NCBI RefSeq assembly: GCF_020497125.1
Contig: NW_025422891.1
Coordinates: forward strand, 60,034-124,033
Direction: 5' to 3'
Source of the DNA: Mauremys mutica
Taxonomy: Eukaryota; Chordata; Testudines; Geoemydidae
DNA length: 64,000 nt
Under the pieces are notes generated by a model that did not search any database, had not been told where the DNA came from, and saw only the letters and a list, made by a program, of their open reading frames with translations. Position 1 is the stretch's first letter. The number at the start of each line of letters is the position of its first letter. Below, piece after piece: positions 12,825 through 24,600 of the stretch. Position numbers and translations under genes: made by a program.

Positions 12825-14808
12825 GATGAAAGTGCTTAGTTTGATTTGCTGTGGGTCATAGGATCATATTATTCAGTATTCACAAGGAGTTTTACAGCTA
12901 TCTGTCTAGATACTATATGGCCCCCTTTGTATCTCAGTTCCTCTAAGTATTCAAAAATAGAATTAACAATCTGTTTCTTTCTTCCTTCCCAGACTGTAGG
13001 TGAAATGAATATATATGTATGTCCATTGTCTATAGACAGGAGGAAGTCTCCACCAGAGCAACAAATTATACTCTATCCTGAAGCCTGGCAGAGGAATCCA
13101 GGAAACTGGCAGTCTACATACAGCGCCAGAGACTATTTTATGCTAGCTTTTCAGTTAGTCTGTCTAAAAAAAAGGAGGTTAATCATTGCGCAATGCTCTG
13201 TGAGAGCTTTACTGGTAATCAGTGTTTCTTTTAAGTACTGGTGAGGCTATTGCATGTTTTAAGGAGGGTAGTAGGTTCTCCTCATCAAAGAAAGGGTTAG
13301 CTAGCTTTGATATCAGGGGTTCCAAGTGTTGTCTACTGTCAGAGTAAATTAATAGTGGAAGTGATTTTTGTTAGTGTTTCCACGACAATTTCTATGTGAA
13401 TGGGCTGAATTCTTGGAAGGAGAGCAGACATTGTGTTTCTAGTCTTGTTCTCAGTTTGTTGAGCGCAATGACCTCTGAGACAGTCCCAGATGCAGGCTAT
13501 CTTCTCTGAGAAATAAAATGATAATTCCTTGCAATTAGAGATGCTGTATTACAAGTTTGAGCAGAGGCAATCTAGGTTTAAAATTAATAATCTCTGGAAA
13601 AGTTTTCCAGGGGGTAGCTTTTGCACTTCTATAGCAAAGGAGAAGTAGGTTCTTAGTCACCCTTATAGCAGTGATATATAGGGTGCAGAAATTCTGCGTA
13701 AATGAGTCTGCATAATACTGTGTTATGCTTGACTTTTCTTCCTCCCCACTTTTTCTGTCACAGGACATCGTGGAAGTATGGTGCTCCTTGTGGAGAACAG
13801 GATCAGGCAAGGCTTTTTGAGTGTTGGTGTCTCTATAGCACCAGATAATCTTGGATGCAGTGCCTTACTAACTCTTCTAAACCTTGGACAAAAGGATATG
13901 TATTGGATCCTGCAAGGCCCCTAACTTTAACAGAAACACTACTTCCTTTTGCAAAGGTGATGCTAAACCTGTTGCTCCTGATTGTCCCTCGCCCAGGAAA
14001 CCATTCCCAATAATCTGATTTAACGCAGCCTTAAGCATCAATCCCAAACACAAATGTTATCTCTCTGCAACTGTCATCTTCTCTCTCTCCCTCTTAATTT
14101 GTATCTTCAACCCTTCCCTTCACACTTCACTCTTGATTGCCTTATTATTAGTTCTTCCTGTTCTGTTCCTTTCTCTCTCTCTCTCTCCTTGGATCCACCT
14201 ATTTTTCTGTGGATCTTACACTCCCACTCCACCTGACTTTTTTTCCCCTTTCCGATTCAGTCCCCAAGCCCTACCACCACTGATCACTGCAGTAATACTC
14301 CAACCTGATCCACAATTTTCCTTTAAACTTTAGGCTTCTGCCCAATCTGGTTTCTGACCACTAAACTTTTATCCCCTGCTGCTGCTTGCTACTCTGCCTC
14401 TGAAGAGCCTAATTGACCTGTATGATCCTCAGTTTGTTAAAGATTTCCACATGGCCCACACACTGAAGAGCAACTCATATCCATTTAAGCTGAAAATTAA
14501 GCAAGAGAAACCTCCCCTACCCCGTAGAGCTAAGTCTTCATGATTATTTAACAACATGAGACAGTGAGGCCTGATTCTTATTTCCTCTAAGTCCCTTGGC
14601 ACCCACTGGCAGTGTAAATGTGAATTAGGCCTAAGATATGTGGTGATTTCTGGTTTCACAGCTACCACTCTTTTTAGCAAAAAATTCTCTTTTACTCAAG
14701 AGTAATTTTAAAGTACTCAGAAAACTGTCTCTTCATTGGGTTCTCTTCTCTTCTTTAGTATTATTGTGCTATTCATCTACTCTTCCTGGAACGGCTCCTT
14801 TAAAATCA
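12825..14808. other. no gene seen; pyrimidine tract
   Basis: No recognised repeat. A (TC)n tract sits near 14170-14190 within a pyrimidine-rich stretch from 14080 to 14340, which produces the low-complexity ORFs there. Confidence 0.5.
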
Positions 14809-14908
14809 GCTTTGATGTTAGTTCAAATGATACTAATGATGATATTAATCATCAACAGGCTTTGATGTTAGTTCAAATGATACTAATGATGATATTAATC
14901 ATCAACAG
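14809..14908. repeat. perfect 50-bp tandem duplication
   Basis: Two identical 50-bp copies in direct contact, each beginning GCTTTGATGTTAG and ending ATCATCAACAG. No mismatch between copies, so the duplication is young. It lies in a chance ORF and is not coding as far as I can tell. Confidence 0.97.
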
Positions 14909-17900
14909 GCTTTTCTGTGAAAAAAAAATGATAAGGTCACTGATCAATTCAAATTCATCAGTTATATTTTTCAGATTAAGATAGGCCTATGTCCAGCATT
15001 TTATCATCATTCTATTTGGCCTATGTGAATTTACAGAGTGACGATTGGTAAAATGAAGACACCTACTTTTCAAAACCCCTTTTCTAAATGCTTGAATATT
15101 ACTAAATATTACAGGCTGTACCATTGTCAAAGCAAATCCCTTTTCATAATTCAGGAACTAAATTTTAAAATAATGTATGAGTGTTCAGTAAAAGAAAAAA
15201 AGTTAGTGACTTTTACTATACCCTGTGTGTCCCGAGTTGCAAATCAAAAAGTTAATGCTTTCAAAATGCTAAACACACATATCCAAATTCTACACCAATT
15301 ACTTTTATGGCCCGTACAGTAATATACCATTTTCACCGGAAAAGACACTCATAATATGTTGATTATGGCCACAAAAATTTAAACCTTCTGAATAAGAAGA
15401 ATGTTTTTCTTTAATTTCTACACTTCTTTGTCTCCACACCTAAGAAAAGTGAATCGCAAGATGAGCTTGAGGCGTAAATATTATCATTAAGTGTCTCTTT
15501 TTCGTCTGAGCACAACATTCCCCTCAATGTTACAGACTTTTAGCTTCCCTTTGCCATGATGGATCAGGACTCTAGTTTTTAGTTAATTGAGGTAGATTAA
15601 TCTGGTGGTCTAAGAGCAATAATCCTTTTAAGGTTAATTTTTCTTGTATTTACTGATGTGAGCTAATATGATAGTCATCTCCTCTTGCTTTCTTAGGACC
15701 ATTTCCATTTTTCATTCTCTCCACCTCTTCTCTCTTCAGTTGCCTTAGAAGCAGTTTTAACTGACTACAACTCTCCCAAGCTTCTGTGCTGATTTTCAGC
15801 AAATAAAAATTACAACCCTTTGGGCTGACGTAAGTTTCCCCCTCACAGCAACCATCCAAAACACATTTTATGTCTTTTCATCTGATCAGTGGAGCTGTGT
15901 TGATGGGCCTATTTCTTGGATTTTGCTCCTTCAATTTGCATCTTTAATCTTCCCGGTTTTTAATACCTCACAAGATGGACTGGGATGCTGTGTTAAAAAG
16001 GAAACATATGCAAGAACCTGCCTAAGCCAGCCTTCCGAAAAAACTCTCTTCATATCTAAAAGTATTGTCAGGAGCTTCTCTCTTTAGCTTTAAGCTGAAC
16101 AATGGGGCACTACTGCTAAATGTTTCTTTCTCCAAATCAGTGTATTATTTCATGGACAATGTCTCCTTTCTCTCTTGGACTGTGTATATTTCAGCTGTTC
16201 ACCATTGTTAAAGAAGAGTGGAGGTGACTGCTTTTCTAATGAGTGTGTCCCTTACCCCTCCCAACCCCTTGGGGGGGGAGAGGAAGTCTCAGAAGGACTT
16301 CATCAGAAGAGATAGAATGTTTTTGGTGTTTTTTTGTTTTGTTTTGTTTTGTTTTAAGACAACCCAAGGCATTACAAAACTGAAACATGATTATCTTGGA
16401 AATCAATATAAAATTTAGCTGATCATACAGCACAACCTCCTCATATTCAATACATAGCACACTGCCAGCTTTACAGTTTGAGAGGACATTGACATAACTG
16501 TGAAATGAATAATAGTTCATATTATTAGAGTCTAGCTGGTCTGCTGGGCAAAGATAACAAACGAGGATCCTGTGGAATCTTTAAAATCTTTGTCGTACAA
16601 AGACTGGCATATGTCACTGGTTTTTAGATATGATTAATAAAATGTAATTGCCAGGAAAAAAAATCAAAGACCTCACAAAGCTGTATTAACAACTGCAAAA
16701 TGATTGAGTAAAATACATTCTTTATCTTCAGCTCTGTGAGCAATCATAAACATAATTTCCATGTGCTGATTGTTGACCACCTTTAAGTGAATTGCTACAT
16801 CTACATCTATCTTTAAAGCAAATATATCCTGGTTAGTGAATATATGTCCTCTTCTGATGTGGAGTACATCTAAAGGTTTGCTTCTACCATTCTGTTTCAA
16901 TAAATTGTATTTTACAGTAAAATAAATGCATAATCATTTTTACCACGTACAAACCTGCATCATTACTGACTAAAGAAAAAAAGGCATTTTGTGTTATATT
17001 TTTAAGCAAACCTTGAAGTTAAAGTGTCTAAATGTGTAGGTAAATGAATAACTATAAAGCAAGCACTATGCCTAAATATATTCTAAAATATGTAACTGTC
17101 AGAGGTAATAACTTAGAAAGTAAGAATGTAGACATTTGCCTGATAGATCTGAGGGGCATGTTAATGGAGCACAATGAAGACAGATAGCTCCATTCTAATA
17201 CTATTGAGCAGACAGTCGCCTCATGAAATGCATCTCTGCCAATGCACATCAATCTCGCCATGATGGTTGCTTAGATTAGACAGGGAGAAAGTACTCCTTT
17301 GAATCCTTAAAAGGCTATTTCTGTCTTTTGTAAAGTTGTTTAACTTTGTATTCATTTTATGGGAATTGTCTGAGCTTTAATGCACACAGGAGCCTACAGA
17401 TCTATCCTCATAAAATCACCTGAAAATAGTTATTGTTACAGAGAAACATAAATTACATCTTTAGTGATTTACCCACCCAGGCTTATCTTGCTTCAAATTA
17501 TTATTTTTTGTAACACATGCGTAAATCTATTAATAAAAAGGAGTGTCATTTATTGATCTGATACATTTTAGATAGTGATGCTGAAAGCTAACCTTTTATA
17601 CTCCACAAGACAATTGTTTTAGGTTTTAGAAACTAATATTTATGTGTCCATGAGCAAACATAAAACCACTCTGCTTGGCCGGGAGTTACAGACTTCCTTA
17701 AAAATAACATTCATGGACTGCTAGTAGATGTGCTTATAGTGTGATTGCATTATTGGTAATCTGAAAGCAAACATCCAAATATTCTCCATTCCTTATAATA
17801 CTCAACAGCAACATAATGCACAATATGGCTGCCTGCATTTTATAATAATTTGTCTTCAGTCCTGCTAAACCCACAGTCACACAAAGTGAAAATAAACAGT

Positions 17901-18379
17901 ATCAAAGTTCAAACTATACCCTCAGGTTTGTAAGTAAAAACAAACACAATCTATTATTAAAGACACCATTATCAAGATACAGGCTGTTGGAGGAGTGCTT
18001 AGGTATTCAACAACGGCTTAAGGATAGGGAACACAAGTTGTCAAGGTAAATTAGTTTTAAAATGATCATGCTGTTCTCACTCTTATAAAGGGTCTGTCAT
18101 TTGGGAAAGTTTAAAATCACAATGCCGATGTAGAAAAACAGTGTTTGTTGATTATTTTTATATAACTTTCCTTTGGAGGGATTTCTTATTTTTCTCCCAT
18201 CATGAAATACAGAGGGCTAGAGTCTGATGCCTTATTTACCAAGAGCCACACTGAGGCTCCCTGTGGAGTAAGGAGCTATTTAAAATGAGTACAGGAATCA
18301 GAATCTAATCAAGAGAGGAGAACCATCTAGGGATAGAGGCAGAGGAGAGGAAGCCAAGAATTTGTGCATTCTAATCTAA
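14909..18379. other. no gene seen, AT-rich single-copy-like DNA
   Basis: Several ORFs of 60-95 codons occur on both strands, including minus-strand frames near 15650-15859 and 16673-16900, but none has a convincing pair of splice borders or a known motif. No mobile element recognised. Confidence 0.45.
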
Positions 18380-18480
18380 GCATTTATGTAACATTTAACC
18401 AAGTCACTTTTCCATCTCAGTTATCTCTCTGTGAAATGGGGATACCAGTATTTACTAGCCTAAAAGGTTTTGTTAGGACT
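18380..18480 (+). mobile_element. MIR/CORE-SINE-like fragment
   Basis: Contains the CORE-SINE order of CAAGTCACTTTTCCATCTC, then CTCTGTGAAATGGGGATA, then AAAAGGTTTTGTTAGGA, in plus orientation. Old and diverged. Confidence 0.65.
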
Positions 18481-18904
18481 CAAGAGCAAATTCTGCTCTA
18501 ATTCACATGGGAAATCCCACTGACCAAAGTCAATTGGACTCTTTGCAAGAATCAAATGAGCAGGATTTGATCCTAGTCAAGTTGTGAAAAACATTGTATG
18601 AGAACAATTTTGAAAAGAAAATACTACAATTCCTAGATCCCCCCACCTCCACCAAGCAAACTACAAGTCTGTTCCTCGAGAAATTATCAAACCACCAGCA
18701 GTTACCATCCTGCCTATATTTGTGATACTATGATCAGTCATTATAGTGATACGCTGGAGGTCTATTGAAAGCACCTTTTAAAAACTCTATCATCAATTTA
18801 AATGGAAGGTCAGGCTGATTCCCTTCCCTCTGATGCATTGTAACACTTGCAGTGTGCATTGTAACACTTCTCAACTGCCAATCTGAAACCATTTAACATT
18901 ATTC

Positions 18905-19018
18905 ATTACAAATCATTATCCATATTTTACAAAGGGGGAAACTGAGACATGGAGAAATAAAGTGACTTTGCCATGGTCACACAGAAAGACAATGACAGCG
19001 TTTGCAATAGAACCTAGA
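18905..19018 (-). mobile_element. MIR/CORE-SINE-like fragment, interrupted
   Basis: Reverse orientation of the same SINE: CCATATTTTACAAAGGGGGA, AACTGAGACATGGAG, TGGTCACACAG, then AATAGAACCTAGA. The rest resumes after the LTR insertion (ATCCTATAGTCTGG at about 19819-19835), so one SINE copy was split. Confidence 0.7.
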
Positions 19019-19814
19019 TGTGATGGAGTGCACCCCTTTATTCACACCCTGCACACTATTGTAATGATCTTTGTACCAGGCATGCCTTGTGCAGTATTGT
19101 TTGAAAACTCAGAACTTACTGATCAGTAATATGGAAAATGCATGTAGCAACATTATGTGTCAAGTTATGCACATAAGTGGAAGTCATGATTGAAGTGTGT
19201 TTCTCAGGTAAATCTGGGGAGTGGCTAAACCGGTTTCTCAAACACAAAGGGCAAACTGACACCCAAGGCAGGTATCAACAAAACTGATGGGCCATCACCT
19301 ATCAAATGACCATTCTTTGTCAAGAAAAGGGGGCAAGGACAAAAAAGATCTGTGTCTTATCAAAGAAAGAGCATGGAGACTCCTCTTGGTTCTCAGCTAG
19401 AAATGCTTTTCAAAGAGGGACTGGAATTACAAAAAGGAGGGGCAAACACCCTAAGATACCCCTCTCCCCCTCTCTCCCTGCCCAGGAATAATGGATTTAA
19501 TATATTTGGACTGTCCAGGAGAGAGCTGGCCAGTACAGGGCATACATTTCTCATGGAAAATCTGGGACTGGAGTGTGTTGGGGTCACCTTGCAATATAAC
19601 CTTGGTTGGTGAGAGCCAAAATGTAACTCAAGTATGGCTAGTAGGCTAGAGTTACACATATTAGATGCTCAGGGTGTGACTTGCATGTTGGAAGGCCTTT
19701 TGTGAGCAGCCCAGATGGAAGCTACAACCAACAGGGCATTGTAAGGCACCCGAGGTTGCAAGGCAATGGTGACACAGCCCCTCATTGGTCTGGATTACAC
19801 CCTGGTATGTCACA
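19019..19814 (+). mobile_element. solo LTR inserted into a CORE-SINE
   Basis: Begins TGTGATGGAGTGCACC and ends GGTATGTCACA, the TG...CA form of an LTR. The flanking five bases are CTAGA and ATAGA, four of five identical, which fits a 5-bp target duplication with one mutation. The first 100 bp align with the start of the LTR at 41.2-42.2 kb read on its minus strand (shared CACTATTG and CCTTGTGCAG), so the two belong to one family. No internal viral genes adjoin it. ORFs inside are incidental. Confidence 0.7.
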
Positions 19815-19913
19815 ATAGATCCTATAGTCTGGGCTACGTTATATAATGCTAATTATGTTCGTTTTAAAAGAATCAAGTCTAAGTGTTGCTCTTGCATGAA
19901 AGCACTTATTCGT

Positions 19914-20142
19914 GGGCTATATTTACATTAGAAATACTACCATGGCACAGCTGCAGTGGAGACAATAAGTGACAGAATGGTTCTTCCATCACTGTAGTAA
20001 ATACACCTCTCCAATAGGCCATAGTTAGCGGTGTCTACACTGGGTGCTTAAACAGGCTAAACTACATCACACAGAGCATGACATTTTTCACAGCCCTGAC
20101 TGATGTAGTTGAGCAAACCTAACTTTTTAGAGTAGACCAGGC
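19914..20142. mobile_element. Harbinger-like MITE
   Basis: Right end GAGTAGACCAGGC and left region GGGCTATATTTACATTAG fit a MITE family I recall from turtles, with a second internal GTGTCTACACTGGG block near 20031. Old copy, with diverged ends. Confidence 0.65.
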
Positions 20143-21537
20143 TATATTAAATTATCTATATATGAATAAAAATGAATGTTTGCTCCTCCCCAAGCATTTG
20201 TGCATGATCACAGAAATAGTCACATTAAAATTAGGGTCTAATTATGTTTGGATCAAATTAGAAGTTGGATTTGGTAAATAAGTTTGTGAATAATTTTTTC
20301 TACTATCCCAACAGCTCCAATGCACACCCAAACATTACAAAGATTGCTTATAGATTTTAAATTGGAAATGGTAGATATACAAATTGATAAAATATCCTGA
20401 ACTGCACTAACAAAATTGAAGTTATGTAGGAACTCCTAGAGCACTGCCTTTGAGTGGTCCCAGGGCTTTAGAAACAGCCACTGATCATCACAATTACCCT
20501 TTCCCCAAAAACACTTTTTAAAAGACACTTTACCTCCCACCCTATTTTACAAATGTATATTTCTTGTATGGGTTCTTGCTTGTCGTGCAAGCCTGCTGTT
20601 TATCTACGTCTGAGAGTGACTCATGTCCTATGCTGGCACTGCCTTTCTGTTGATCTAGCCTAGTGAGCTTTTTTATATTTAATATGAAATGCACAAATAC
20701 CAATTTAATACACATCATGTAAATGGATAACTAAGAAGTTAATTCCCTGTACAAGTAGGCAATGTATAAATTGATTGCTGAAAGTACAATACATCTGAGC
20801 TGTAAATTGCTGCCCCAATCAGTCTGGCACAGAAAAAGTGCAGAGCCCATACATAAACTTCTATATGAAGCCTGCATGCTCGTGTATCAGTGGGTTTCAG
20901 GGAGGGCCTCACTATAGGGTCTGACTGCTGGTCTGCTCAGCATTATATCCAGCAAATATGTGTGATTTCCACTGTAAAATCCAATTGGAATCACTGCTGA
21001 CTTTTAAGTATCAAATTCCACTACTGTATCTTTGGGATGGGGTGATCAAAAATGGCAGTACATCTCCTGGGTGAACAGTACTACTAGGAACAGTGAGGAC
21101 AAGAAACACTTAGGAAGTAGCAATAGTACAGAGGGGCATGCTCTCCTTCTAGAGAACCCGAGGAGAGGAGGAATTTACCCTTGAACTCAGAACAACCATG
21201 TTGTTATTGAGATATGCTCACTGGAAACACTTTTGGACCACACACATACTTTCACCTCACTGAGGCAATGAGTCAAGAACTTCATGGAATGAACAACTAC
21301 CATTTCCTGAACAAATCCCCATGATTTTTTGCATGGAAAAGCGTGATTTAACCCATGGTGATTAAGAGTGCATGTGCTTGGAAGTTTATTTGGTACCTTG
21401 ACATTTAATTCCAACTCTGTATCCCTTGTTTTATGCCAGATCTGTGCATGAGGAAGACCCTGCCAAAAATTTGTGCCAGCTGAAAAGAAGGAATGTTATT
21501 TAAGGGTAGCTGGCTGCTGGTCCAAATATAACATAAT
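20143..21537. other. no gene seen
   Basis: AT-rich stretch without recognised repeats; the only longer ORF (minus, near 21187-21414) lacks any motif or splice context. Confidence 0.45.
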
Positions 21538-21745
21538 TAATAATAATAATAATAATGGCCTAACATTTATATTGCGATAAAACCTAGAGACCAATAATGC
21601 TGGGGCCTCACAGTGCTAGTGCAGAGCAAACATATAGAAAGTTACAGTTACTGTTTCAAAGACCTTACAGTCTAACAGCACTACAGAACAGGTGGATGGG
21701 AGAAGCAAATATATAGGTTGGCGATGACAGGGTAACAAAAGTAAT
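21538..21745 (+). repeat. ancient interspersed repeat with an (ATA)n start
   Basis: An (AAT)n tract leads into GGGGCCTCACAGTGCTAG, then AGACCTTACAGTCTAA. The same core (CCCCATTGTGCTAGGTGCTG) appears at about 62172. I recognise it as a widespread amniote repeat but cannot name the family with certainty. Confidence 0.5.
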
Positions 21746-22354
21746 AGTATATTTTCAAGTCTTTGCTAATGAAGTGTAGCAATCACAACATATCTCCCAC
21801 CTAGTTTTGATAAATAAAGTGAGCTTAAATGTTATAGGACCTTAAAGTCAAAGAAACAGAATCATAGGGTACGTCTACACTACGGGACTATTCCGAATTT
21901 GCATAAACCGGTTTTGTAAAACAGATTTTATAAAATCGAGTGCGCGCGGCCACACTAAACACATTAAATCGGTGGTGTGCGTCCATGGTCCGAGGCTAGC
22001 GTCGATTTCTGGAGCGTTGCACTGTGGGTAGCTATTCCCTAGCTATCCCATAGTTCCCGCAGCCTCCCCCGCCCCTTGGAACTTCCGGGTTGAGATCCCA
22101 GTGCCTGATGGGGCAAAAATCATTGTCGCGGGTGGTTCTGGGTAAATGTCGTCAGTCACTCCTTCGTCTGGGAAAGCAACGGCAGACAAGCATTTCGCGC
22201 CTTTTTCCCCTGGATTGCCCTGGCAGATGCCATAGCATGGCAATCATGGAGCTTTTTTTGCCGTTTGTGACTCTCACCGTATGTGTACTAGATGCCGCTC
22301 ACACAGGCGATTCAGCAGCGCTACACAGAAGCATGCTTTTGCTTTTGCATGACA

Positions 22355-22590
22355 GCAGAGATGGTTACTAGCCATATTGCACCATCCAAATCCTTCCATA
22401 AATTGGAACTGAGGATGATCATGGCTACCAGTCCTTTTGTACCATTTGCTGCTAGTGCCCCTGGTCAATCAGCCAGGGGTGCAAAAGCCAAGAGTGGTTA
22501 CTAGCCATATTGTACCTTCCATCGTTTTGTACCATTGGCTGCTGTCATAAGTGCCCCTGGCCAATCAGCCAGGGGCGCAAAAGCAAAAAT
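22355..22590. repeat. degenerate internal repeat units, block 1
   Basis: Three units of the form GGTTACTAGCCATATTGCACC or TACCAGTCCTTTTGTACCAT. Two of them end in a hairpin module whose arms are GCCCCTGG and CCAGGGG around a CAATCAG loop. Confidence 0.75.
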
Positions 22591-23029
22591 TGGGAATGAC
22601 TCCCTGAGTCAATCCCTCCTTTTTGGTATCTAAAAATAGAATCAGTGCTGCCTAATATAGGCAAGTGTGCTAGAGAACCACCTGCTCTGTGTCAGAGCCC
22701 GCAGAAATTATTATCTGTATGCTATTCACAGGGGGTGCTCCTGTAACAACCCCACCTGTTGATTCCGTTCTTCCCCCAGCCTTTCTTGGCTACCGTAGCA
22801 TTGTCCCCCCACTTGTGTGATGAATTAATAAAGAATGCAGGAATAAGACACACTGACTTGTTAGTGAGAAATGAGTGGAAGGCAGCCTCCAGCTGCTATG
22901 ATAGTCCAGACAGGACATTAAGCAGTGTGTAGGAGAGAAGCCCAGCATCCCACTGCTAGTCCAGGGGCAACTGAATCTTTTCTTTACACATGAAGGGTGG
23001 GGGCTGATGGAGCTCAGCCCCCTGTTGCT

Positions 23030-23235
23030 ATGATGAGGATGGTTACCAGCCATATTGCACCATCCATCCACCAGAAAAAATTAGGGCCAATAGGCTGATG
23101 ACGAGGACGGTTACCAGTCCTTTTGTACCATCAGCTGAGGCTGATGATGAGGATGGATTTCCATCTTTTTGCACAATCAGCTTATGCTGATGATGAGGAT
23201 GGATTTCCATCATTTTGTACCATCAGCCGCCCATG
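23030..23235. repeat. degenerate internal repeat units, block 2
   Basis: Four more units, about 45-65 bp apart, following the pattern GATGAGGATGGNTNNCANNC then TTTTGTACCATCAGC. The last two are nearly identical. Together with block 1 the unit occurs at least seven times in one element. Confidence 0.8.
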
Positions 23236-24305
23236 ACGGGGGGGGAGCAAGGATGTTGGTGTTGAGTGCTGCACTATCACGTCTATCTGCAGCATTCAGT
23301 AAAGATAGGGTGACATGTAAAAGAGTCAGAGGATTGTTTTACCTTTCGCTTCTGGGGGTGGGTGGGGGGTGGGTGAGTAGATTGCCAAGCTATGCCCTGA
23401 CCCGCGGGCACTGTGTTTGACCCTAGAAGCATTTGGAGCTCAGCCAAGAATGCAAATAATTTTAGGAGGCTGCAGGAACTGTGGGATAGCTTCAGTCCTC
23501 CAGTCCATGCGCATCCATTTGATTCTTTGGCTTTCCGTTACGCTTGTCACGCTGCAGTGCGCTGAGTCCCTGCTATGGCATCTGTCTGGAGATTTTTAAA
23601 AAAGGATTCTGAATTTCATCTTCTGTAACGGAGCGCTGATAGAACGGATAGAACGGATTTGCCTGCCCTTACAGCGATCACATCCGCATGGTCCATGCGG
23701 GAGCTCTTTTTTTTATTTTGATTTCGGACTGCATCGCCACCCGTGCTGATCGGAGCTCCACGCTGGGCAAACAGGAAATATTCAAAAGTTCGCGGGGCTT
23801 TTCCTGTTTACCTGTTTACCATCCGAGTTCAGATTGCGGTCCAGAGCGGTCACTGGTGCACTGTGGGATAGCTCCCGGAGGCCAATACCGTCGATCAGCG
23901 TCCACACTAACCCTAATCCGATATGTTAATACCGATACTAGCGTTACTCCTCTCGTTAGGGAGGAGTACAGAAACCGGTTTAAAGAGCCATTAAAATCGA
24001 TATAAGGTGCCTCCTAGTGTGGACGGTTTTGGCGTTAAATCGGTTTTATGCTCCTAAAACCGATTTAAACGCCTAGTGTAGACCAGGCTATAGAATATTA
24101 GGACTGGAAGGGACCTAAAGAGGTTATTTAGTCCAGTCCCCTGAACTGATGGCAGGACTAATTATTTATCTAGACCATCCCTGACAGGTGTTTGTCTAAC
24201 CTGCTCTTAAAAATCTTCAATAATGGTGATTCCACAACCTCCTTAGGCAATTTATTTCAGTGCTTAAGCACCCTGACAGTTAGGAAGTTTTTGTATTTGT
24301 CCTTC

Positions 24306-24600
24306 ACCACATCAAATACAGAGCTTGCATTTGATGTGGTGGAGGACAGGTAGCCAGTGGAGGAATTCAAAGAGGGGGATAAAGTGGTCAGAGTGATAAA
24401 CCATGAAGATTATCCTTGCAACAGTATTTTGAGTGAATGTAAGTGTGTGGGTGGGGGGGGGGATGGGGGTCAATATGGTTGGTGTCAAGGTCAGAGAGTA
24501 GGCGCCAAAGCATGAAATGATGACCCGAACAATATAGCGAGACAATATCTGTAATTTACATGGGTGTATGTGGCAAGGCTTAGACCCAGCCTGCACAAGT
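24306..24600 (-). repeat. ancient LINE-like fragment
   Basis: Contains GGTAGCCAGTGGAGGAATTC, GATAAAGTGGTCAGAGTG and CATGAAATGATGACC, in the order seen in old amniote LINE 3' regions. Family assignment is from memory and weak. A G-rich tract (GTGGGTGGGGGGGGGATGGG) lies inside. Confidence 0.4.

Larger units (their letters stand above)
21867..24089. mobile_element. Harbinger element, 2.2 kb, nonautonomous
   Basis: Ends GGGTACGTCTACACTACGG and CTAGTGTAGACCAGGCT are inverted, and ATA occurs on both sides as a 3-bp target duplication. Subterminal AAACCGGTTTTGTAAAAC and ATCGGTTTTATG modules and the GTTGCACTGTGGGTAGC / GTGCACTGTGGGATAGC pair mark the inner inverted region. I find no DDE transposase relic. 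The interior is full of degenerate copies of one unit (listed separately). ORFs here are short and come from the repeats. Confidence 0.85.
21857..24305 (-). mobile_element. CR1 LINE 3' end, split by a Harbinger element
   Basis: The CR1 tail (minus strand) starts as CAGAATCATA, is interrupted, and resumes as ATAGAATATTAGGACTGGAA, continuing through AGACCATCCCTGACAGG and TGCTCTTAAAAATC to AGTTAGGAAGTTTTTG. Taking out the insertion restores the usual CR1 tail with ATA present once. Only the last part of ORF2 and the 3' region remain. Confidence 0.85.

Noticed and set aside
15650..15859. Minus-strand ORF with a charged, helical-looking stretch
   Set aside because: A possible acceptor exists, but no GT donor follows in a useful place and no partner exon was found.
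16673..16900. 75-codon minus-strand ORF that reads like a protein
   Set aside because: No pyrimidine tract or plausible acceptor upstream, no matching neighbour exon, and no motif I know.
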